From positions 1 to 10,514 of the forward strand of contig JAGWST010000262.1 of the NCBI GenBank assembly GCA_028869325.1: 10,514 nt of DNA. Direction: 5' to 3'. Position 1 is the first letter of the stretch. Each line of letters opens with the position of its first letter. The position numbers and the translations under genes are program-made. The notes under the pieces are model-generated. The model was not told the DNA's origin. It did no database searches and saw only the letters and a list, made by a program, of their open reading frames with translations. The DNA is from a bacterium. Lineage in GTDB: Bacteria > Vulcanimicrobiota > Vulcanimicrobiia > Vulcanimicrobiales > SCRA01. Below are positions 5,870 through 10,514 of this stretch, piece by piece.

Positions 5870-6523
5870 TCAGGTCTGGGCGATCTGATGGATGTTGAAG
5901 AGATGGAAGAAGATCGCGGTGGTCGCCGCCCCCAGCAGGGCGCCGGCGACGACCTGCATGACGGTGTGCGAGCGCAGGTACCAGCGGGACCAGCCGACCA
6001 GCGGGATCAGGAGCAGCAGCGGCAACGGCTCGCGTCCGTAGAGCAGAAGCAACGCGACCACCGGGGCCGAGATGCCCAGCGCGTGGGTGGAGATCTTCCA
6101 GGTGCGCGTGATGCCCAACACCAGCGCGCTGGAGACGCCGTAGCCGAACATCATCGCCACCAGCAGTTGGGGGCCGCGGAGCAGAGCCAGCAAGATCGCC
6201 CCGACCAAGTAGAAGATCACGAAGATCCCGAAGACGGCGGCCCGCTGCTCGCGATCCGACATATCCAGATCGTCGATGCGGCCGAGCTGGTAGAGCCAGA
6301 AGACGTACGCCATCGGTCCGAAGGTGGTGAAGAAACCGGTGAACGCGCAGTAGAACCAAAAATCGTAGGTGGATTTCGAGACGGCGTGGGCAAGGATGGC
6401 AAGCAGGGCAATCGCCGTGAGAAACGGATTGAAGATCGTCGAGATGATCCGCGCCACGTCCGTGTAGACGCGGTGAGAGCGCCACGATTTGACACTGCCC
6501 GTCGGTAGGGGAGCCGGCCGCAC
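5870..6523 (-). CDS. PAP2-superfamily-like integral membrane protein
   Basis: Starting at GTG 6523-6521 the protein has 217 residues and about six membrane helices (roughly 32-49, 53-79, 97-115, 118-138, 148-163, 168-206 as two). It resembles membrane PAP2 (phosphatidic-acid-phosphatase-like) proteins. The C2-like motif is KISTHALG (Lys143-Gly150, His147) and the C3-like motif is SRWYLRSHTVMQ (Ser179, Arg180, His186), where the usual Asp of SRX5HX3D is Gln190. A canonical KX6RP motif is not evident; an acidic/basic DMSDREQR loop stands at 87-94. Classic members dephosphorylate lipid phosphates such as phosphatidate or undecaprenyl pyrophosphate. Whether this one is active is open. It is divergent from dxs and convergent with murI. 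The reading frame extends upstream to 6718, but that part overlaps dxs and looks non-coding; a second possible start is GTG at 6457. The fold assignment is good; the substrate is unknown. Confidence 0.82.
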   Translation of the reverse strand: MRPAPLPTGSVKSWRSHRVYTDVARIISTIFNPFLTAIALLAILAHAVSKSTYDFWFYCAFTGFFTTFGPMAYVFWLYQLGRIDDLDMSDREQRAAVFGIFVIFYLVGAILLALLRGPQLLVAMMFGYGVSSALVLGITRTWKISTHALGISAPVVALLLLYGREPLPLLLLIPLVGWSRWYLRSHTVMQVVAGALLGAATTAIFFHLFNIHQIAQT

Positions 6524-6529
6524 CTGGGG

Positions 6530-6538
6530 AGTATAGCA
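6530..6538 (-). promoter_or_regulatory. Extended -10 promoter of the PAP2-like gene, predicted leaderless
   Basis: On the minus strand TGCTATACT is an extended -10 (TGn followed by TATACT, 5/6). Counting 7 bases from the hexamer end places the start at 6523, exactly the G of the chosen GTG start codon. No good -35 is seen and no Shine-Dalgarno precedes the GTG, both consistent with an extended -10 promoter and a leaderless mRNA. Confidence 0.55.
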
Positions 6539-6626
6539 CGGCCAAAGGCCCCTCCCTGCCGTCGAGGGATCGAGGGCCCGGCCCGGGCGGGTTCCGAGCC
6601 GCCGACGCGGGTACGGTAGAGGCGAG

Positions 6627-8528
6627 ATGATTCTGGAGCGTATCGACACCCCTGAGGACCTCAAGCGTCTCTCGCGCGACGAGCTGCGCACGCTTGCCGG
6701 AGAGCTGCGCGAGCGCATCGTCGAGGTCTGTGCGCAAAACGGCGGCCATCTCGCGCCGAACCTGGGCGTCGTCGAGCTGACGATGGCGCTGCACTACGTC
6801 CTGCGCTCGCCGCAGGACAAGATCGTCTGGGACGTCAGCCACCAGTCTTACGTGCACAAGCTCCTCACCGGCAGGCGCGAGCGCTTCTCCACCCTGCGCC
6901 AAGGCGGGGGGCTCTCCGGTTTCGCCATGCGCGCGGAGTCGCCGCACGACGCATTCGGCGCCGGGCACGCCTCGACGGCCGTGAGCGCCGCGCTGGGAAT
7001 GGCGACCGCGCGCGATCTGCGCGGTGGCGACGAGACGATCGTTGCCGTGTTGGGCGACGGCGCCCTCACCGGCGGCCTCGCCTACGAGGCGCTCAACAAC
7101 GCGGGGCAGCGCAAGAACAACTTCATCGTCATCCTCAACGACAACGAGATGTCGATCGCCCCGAACGTCGGCTCGATCGCCTCGTACCTCTCGGTGCTGC
7201 GCGCGCAGCCGCTCTCGCGTTTCGCGCGCGATACTACCAAGCGCGTCTTGGGGCGGGTCCCCTTCGGCGGCGTCGCCAAGCGCGCGCTGGGAACCGCTGA
7301 GCAGGCGGCGATGCGGATGATCGCCCCCGACAAGAAGACCGCCATCATCTTCGAGGAGCTGGGCTTCACCTACATCGGCCCGATGGACGGCCACGAGTTC
7401 GACCAGCTCGTCGCGGCGCTCGAGGCGGCCAAGGGCATTCGCGGCCCCGTGCTGCTCCACGTTCTCACCACCAAGGGCAAAGGCTATCAGCCCGCTGAGC
7501 TCGACAGCCGCACGTTCCACGGCTGCGGCTCATTCGAGATCGAGAACGGCAAGATCGAGAAGAAGCCCGGCGCCCGGGCCACCTTCTCCGATGCCTTCGG
7601 CGAGGCGATCGTCTCCGCCGCCGAGCGCGATCCGCGCGTGGTGGGCATCACCGCGGCGATGCCCGACGGCACAAAGCTCTCGAAGCTGGCACAGGCGTTC
7701 CCGGAGCGCTACATCGACGTCGGCATCGCGGAGGCGCATGCGGTCTGCTGCGCGGCGGGCCTGGCGACGCAGGGCATGAAGCCGGTCTGCGCGATCTACT
7801 CTACCTTCTTGCAGCGGGCCTACGATCAAGTCGTCCACGACGTGGTGGTGCAGGGCCTGCCGGTAGTCTTCGCACTCGATCGAGCCGGCTTGGTCGGCGA
7901 CGACGGACCGACGCACATGGGGCTCTATGACGTTGCCTACCTGCGCACGCTGCCGGGCATCACGCTGATGGCGCCCAGCGACGAGAGCGAGGTCGGGCCG
8001 ATGCTCGATCACGCTCTGGCGCTGGAGCGTCCGGCGGCGCTGCGCTATCCGCGCGGATCGACGGTGGGGACGCACGCCGTCAAGCACGCTCCGATCGTGC
8101 ACGGCAAGGCCGAAGTGCTGCGGCGCGGCAGCGGCGTGGCCTTTCTGGCGCTGGGCAATTGCGTGGAGACCGCGCTCGATGCCGCCGACATGCTCGCCGC
8201 CGACGGGATCGCGCCGACCGTCGTCAACGCGCGCTTCGTGGTGCCGCTGGACGAGGATCTCCTGGCCGAGCTCGCCGCCGGCCACCCGCACTGGATCACC
8301 ATCGAGGAGGCCTCGCTCGCGGGCGGCTTCGGATCGGCGGTGCTGGAGTTCGTCTCCGACCGGAGGCTGCGGGTGGGCGTCGAGCGCGTTGGCGTGGCGC
8401 CCGTCTTGGTCCAACACCAGAGCCAGAGGGTGCAGCGCGCCGCCTTCGGCATCGCTCCCGAGCCGCTGGCCGACCGCGTGCGGGCGGCTCTGGCCTTGGC
8501 GGGGGTTGAGGGCCGGCCCCCGGTGTGA
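6627..8528 (+). CDS. dxs: 1-Deoxy-D-xylulose-5-phosphate synthase
   Basis: Dxs condenses pyruvate and glyceraldehyde-3-phosphate, using thiamine diphosphate and Mg2+, in the first step of the MEP isoprenoid pathway (cytoplasm). The 633-residue length is normal. In order: the N-terminal ThDP domain with WDVSHQSYVHKLLTGR (69-83), GAGHAST (111-117), the Mg/ThDP motif GDGALTGG (143-150) to NDNEMSIAPN (171-180) and TTKGKGYQPAE; then the pyrimidine-binding domain with catalytic Glu369 in VGIAEAHAV, DRAGLVGDDGPTHMG and RYPRG; and the C-terminal transketolase domain. The motif around Glu369 usually reads GIAEQHAV; here the Gln is Ala. SHQSY replaces the common GHQAY. The ATG has AGAGG (6618-6622) 4 bases upstream. 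The upstream 103-base divergent gap to the PAP2-like gene is GC-rich and I see no clear dxs promoter. secG follows after 4 bases. The call is firm. Confidence 0.97.
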   Translation: MILERIDTPEDLKRLSRDELRTLAGELRERIVEVCAQNGGHLAPNLGVVELTMALHYVLRSPQDKIVWDVSHQSYVHKLLTGRRERFSTLRQGGGLSGFAMRAESPHDAFGAGHASTAVSAALGMATARDLRGGDETIVAVLGDGALTGGLAYEALNNAGQRKNNFIVILNDNEMSIAPNVGSIASYLSVLRAQPLSRFARDTTKRVLGRVPFGGVAKRALGTAEQAAMRMIAPDKKTAIIFEELGFTYIGPMDGHEFDQLVAALEAAKGIRGPVLLHVLTTKGKGYQPAELDSRTFHGCGSFEIENGKIEKKPGARATFSDAFGEAIVSAAERDPRVVGITAAMPDGTKLSKLAQAFPERYIDVGIAEAHAVCCAAGLATQGMKPVCAIYSTFLQRAYDQVVHDVVVQGLPVVFALDRAGLVGDDGPTHMGLYDVAYLRTLPGITLMAPSDESEVGPMLDHALALERPAALRYPRGSTVGTHAVKHAPIVHGKAEVLRRGSGVAFLALGNCVETALDAADMLAADGIAPTVVNARFVVPLDEDLLAELAAGHPHWITIEEASLAGGFGSAVLEFVSDRRLRVGVERVGVAPVLVQHQSQRVQRAAFGIAPEPLADRVRAALALAGVEGRPPV

Positions 8529-8532
8529 TACG

Positions 8533-8913
8533 ATGCCAGCCGTGTTCCTACTAGCTCAAGCGTCCGCGATCCCGAAGGCCGCGGCCACCCTGTTGCCCAA
8601 GGCGGTCCTCACGCCTGGCGCGACGTTGCCGGCGGTCCCGTTGCCCTACGTGACGCCGCCGTTCAATATCGCGCATCCGTTCCTCGCACACTCGTTGGGG
8701 GCGACCTTCATCATACTCGCGCTCGTCATGATCGTGCTGATGGGGGTGCAGACCACCAAGAACGAGGGGCTGGGGATCGGCTCCATCGGCGGCCAGCGCG
8801 AGTCGCTCTACCGCGGGCGCCTCGGCCGCGACGAGCAACTGGCGCGCATCACCACCTACGTCGCGATCGGCTTCGTGGTTTTCGGCTTCATCATCTCGCT
8901 GACAGGCGTCTAG
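8533..8913 (+). CDS. secG: Preprotein translocase subunit SecG
   Basis: SecG is the small non-essential partner of SecYE that assists SecA-driven export. The last about 76 residues (51-126) fit the family: a first membrane helix (LGATFIILALVMIVLMGV), the loop with GLGIGSIGG and a basic/polar stretch, and a second helix (TYVAIGFVVFGFIISL). The first about 50 residues are an Ala/Pro/Leu-rich extension not typical of SecG (about 70-110 residues in most bacteria). The ATG at 8533 lies 4 bases after the dxs stop with no clear ribosome site, suggesting translational coupling. A later in-frame GTG (residue 40) would give a shorter, more typical protein, also without a ribosome site. The family call is good; the start is uncertain. 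Confidence 0.88.
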   Translation: MPAVFLLAQASAIPKAAATLLPKAVLTPGATLPAVPLPYVTPPFNIAHPFLAHSLGATFIILALVMIVLMGVQTTKNEGLGIGSIGGQRESLYRGRLGRDEQLARITTYVAIGFVVFGFIISLTGV

Positions 8914-9090
8914 CGAGGATACCCGTCATCCTGCGAGTGCGCTGAGCAAACCGAGCGTCCCGCTCCGGCGCGCCCGGGCGCGGGTGCGGGGAAAGGGAGG
9001 CCGAGGGGCCCCGAGAAATTGCCTGCCAGGGACGCGGAAGACCTTAGGTCTTCGCGGCCCGTCTCGCGCTCATGGCTTGGAAGGTGCAAG
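8914..9090 (+). promoter_or_regulatory. Intergenic region before the peptide-transport ATPases, with two palindromes
   Basis: No gene is visible in these 177 bases. CGCGCCCGGGCGCG (8969-8982) is a perfect 14-base palindrome. Further on, GAAGACC (9037-9043) and GGTCTTC (9047-9053) are 7-bp arms around TTA, extendable by three pairs with one bulged G (9033-9056). The second lacks a T tail, so it is more like an operator than a terminator. TTGCCT (9019-9024) could be a -35 but no good -10 follows. A promoter for the ABC genes is expected here but not resolved. Confidence 0.4.
9079..9084 (+). promoter_or_regulatory. Shine-Dalgarno setting a TTG start for the DppD/OppD-like ATPase
   Basis: GGAAGG lies 6 bases before TTG at 9091-9093. 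The frame stays open further upstream, but the extension (from 9019) has no family similarity and would cross the palindrome. The TTG start gives [13 protein letters not shown], a typical beginning for this ATPase family. Confidence 0.75.
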
Positions 9091-10131
9091 TTGGCGCTGC
9101 TCGAGGTCAAGAATCTCCATACGAACTTCTACTCCGAAGACGGCGTCGTGCGCGCCGTCAACGGCCTCACCTTCGATCTGGACCCCGGTTCCACGCTGGG
9201 CATCGTCGGCGAGTCCGGCTCCGGTAAGTCGGTCACCTCGCTCTCCATCATGCGGCTGATCCCCAATCCGCCGGGGAAGATCGAGGGCGGCAGCATCCTC
9301 TTCAACGGCCAGGAGCTGTTGAAGAAGAGCGAGGCCGAGATGCGTAGGATTCGCGGTCATGAGATCGCGATGATCTTCCAGGATCCGATGACCTCGCTCA
9401 ACCCCGTGCTGACCGTCGGCGACCAGATCGCCGAGACGGTGCGCCTGCACCTCAAATTGGGGCGCAAGGAGGCGATGGAACGGGCGATCGAGATGCTGCG
9501 CCTGGTGCGCATTCCGGCCCCGGAGAATCGGGTCAAGGACTTTCCTCACCAGTTCTCGGGCGGCATGCGCCAACGCGTCATGATCGCCATGGCGCTCTCG
9601 TGCGACCCGCAGCTGCTCATCGCCGACGAGCCCACCACCGCGCTCGACGTGACGATCCAGGCGCAGATCCTCGACCTCATGCGCGAGTTGCAGAAGCGGC
9701 GTAACTCGGCGATCGTGCTGATCACGCACGACCTGGGAGTGGTGGCGGAGGTCTGCCAGCGGGTGCTGGTGATGTACGCCGGCAACATGGTGGAGTACGG
9801 CACCGCCGAGCAGATCTTCAAAGATCCCAAGCACCCCTACACCAAGGGCCTCTTGGAGTCGCTGCCGCGCCTGGACGACCGCGAGAGCAAGCGCCTGATC
9901 CCGATCGAGGGGCAGCCGCCAAATCTTCTGCGCATGCCCGCCGGCTGCGCGTTCGCGCCGCGCTGCAAGTTCCGCATGCCGATCTGCGACGAGGCGACGC
10001 CGCTCTATGATTTCGGCGACGGCCATGTGGCCCGTTGCTTTCTCTACGATCAACGTTCCGAGGCGCAGCGCACCGTCACGGTGCAGAATGCTCCGGCGGT
10101 GGCGGGCTCGGCCGTCGAGGCGGGGCACTAA
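9091..10131 (+). CDS. Oligo/dipeptide (or nickel) ABC importer ATPase, DppD/OppD-like
   Basis: This is one of the paired cytoplasmic ATPases that power PepT-type importers of peptides or nickel. It has 346 residues. Visible motifs are Walker A GESGSGKS (40-47), Q-loop Gln97 in [11 protein letters not shown], the signature FSGGMRQR (155-162), Walker B LLIADE (175-180) and switch His213 in ITHDLGVV. The C-terminal oligo_HPY domain starts at KHPYTKGLL (248-256). Four cysteines there (Cys286, 292, 299, 316; CX5CX6CX16C) match the conserved set in DppD/OppD proteins that binds an iron-sulfur cluster in studied members. Substrate cannot be read from the ATPase. The TTG start is supported by GGAAGG; the second ATPase follows after 2 bases. 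No permease or binding protein is upstream, so those may lie beyond the right edge or elsewhere. Confidence 0.94.
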   Translation: MALLEVKNLHTNFYSEDGVVRAVNGLTFDLDPGSTLGIVGESGSGKSVTSLSIMRLIPNPPGKIEGGSILFNGQELLKKSEAEMRRIRGHEIAMIFQDPMTSLNPVLTVGDQIAETVRLHLKLGRKEAMERAIEMLRLVRIPAPENRVKDFPHQFSGGMRQRVMIAMALSCDPQLLIADEPTTALDVTIQAQILDLMRELQKRRNSAIVLITHDLGVVAEVCQRVLVMYAGNMVEYGTAEQIFKDPKHPYTKGLLESLPRLDDRESKRLIPIEGQPPNLLRMPAGCAFAPRCKFRMPICDEATPLYDFGDGHVARCFLYDQRSEAQRTVTVQNAPAVAGSAVEAGH

Positions 10132-10133
10132 CG

Positions 10134-10514
10134 ATGGCCGAGAATCTGCTGGAAGTCAACAATCTGGTCAAATACTTCCCGATCCACGCCGGGCTGCTCT
10201 CGCGCCACGTCGGCGACGTCAAGGCCGTCGACGACGTCTCGTTCTCGATCCGCAAGGGTGAGACGCTCGGGCTGGTCGGCGAGTCCGGCTCCGGGAAGAC
10301 GACCACCGGGCGCCTTCTGCTGCGCTTGATCGAGGCCACCTCCGGCGAGGTCAAGTTCGAGGGCGGCGACGTTCTGAAGATGTCACGCGGCGAGGTGCGG
10401 CGTCTGCGTAAGGAGATGCAGATCATCTTCCAGGACCCGTACGCCTCGCTGAATCCGCGCATGACGGTGGGCGATATCATCGGCGAGCCGCTGGCGATCC
10501 ACAGACTGGCGAGC
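10134..10514 (+). CDS. Peptide ABC importer ATPase, DppF/OppF-like, 3'-truncated by window edge
   Basis: The ATG at 10134 lies 2 bases after the TAA of the preceding ATPase, so the two are surely co-transcribed and make a heterodimer. 127 residues are visible before the edge: [16 protein letters not shown], a [18 protein letters not shown] segment typical of the F-type subunit, Walker A GESGSGKT (49-56), and the Q-loop [16 protein letters not shown] (Gln100). The [13 protein letters not shown] beginning and the longer stretch before KAVDDVSF distinguish it from the D-type partner. Signature, Walker B and oligo_HPY parts are beyond the window. The call is firm although partial. Confidence 0.93.
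   Translation, partial: MAENLLEVNNLVKYFPIHAGLLSRHVGDVKAVDDVSFSIRKGETLGLVGESGSGKTTTGRLLLRLIEATSGEVKFEGGDVLKMSRGEVRRLRKEMQIIFQDPYASLNPRMTVGDIIGEPLAIHRLAS

Noticed and set aside
5864..6508. Plus-strand open frame of 214 codons right after the double operator, starting with GTG
   Set aside because: It is the antisense of the PAP2-like gene. Its Gln/Asp/Arg/His-rich composition is what a mirrored hydrophobic gene gives, and there is no ribosome site or recognisable domain.
6576..6588. GCCCGG-C-CCGGGC palindrome between the PAP2-like gene and dxs
   Set aside because: A short all-GC dyad is expected often in sequence of this composition, and it has no promoter or T tail beside it.
5673..7520. Very long minus-strand open frame (615 codons) across murI, the PAP2-like gene and dxs
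   Set aside because: It has no domain similarity, runs through three well-supported genes and is explained by high GC content. The real minus-strand gene is in another frame.

Overview
This is a GC-rich (roughly two-thirds G+C, by eye), densely coded bacterial chromosome segment of mostly housekeeping genes. There is no insertion sequence, prophage, CRISPR array or toxin-antitoxin pair. Free-living bacterial character is shown by UvrC, tmRNA, peptidoglycan enzymes, the MEP-pathway gene dxs and SecG. The pairing of a small GerMN-domain protein with a large AMIN/Amidase_3 protein and MurI recalls Firmicutes, Deinococcus-Thermus, Armatimonadota and Eremiobacterota (WPS-2)-like lineages. An uncultured group such as Eremiobacterota is only a guess.

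Layout. (1) 1-1762, plus strand: the 3' part of uvrC, overlapping by 4 bases a small YvlD/holin-IV-like membrane protein. (2) 1759-2218: an ssrA (tmRNA) unit with its own promoter, an encoded CCA end and a strong intrinsic terminator; its T-loop is unusual. (3) 2398-5769, plus strand: a three-gene envelope operon with overlapping genes and non-ATG starts: GerMN protein, secreted N-acetylmuramoyl-L-alanine amidase, glutamate racemase. (4) 5770-5869: a short convergent junction holding a promoter-like sequence flanked by two copies of a 17-base palindrome, with no matching gene downstream. (5) 5870-6523, minus strand: a PAP2-like membrane protein, probably translated from a leaderless mRNA. (6) 6627-8913, plus strand: dxs and secG, 4 bases apart. 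(7) 9091-10514, plus strand: two ATPases of a peptide/nickel ABC importer (DppD/OppD-like and DppF/OppF-like), the second cut by the window edge.

How the genes fit together. The amidase and racemase act on opposite ends of peptidoglycan metabolism (cleavage in the periplasm, D-glutamate supply in the cytoplasm), and GerMN is a likely extracytoplasmic companion. Dxs feeds isoprenoid synthesis, including the undecaprenyl carrier used for cell-wall building; a PAP2-like protein next to it could work on lipid phosphates, although one catalytic motif residue is changed. I did not find a convincing new multi-gene system. The points most worth a second look are the orphan double-operator promoter at 5808-5852, the non-canonical tmRNA T-loop, and the predicted leaderless PAP2 transcript.
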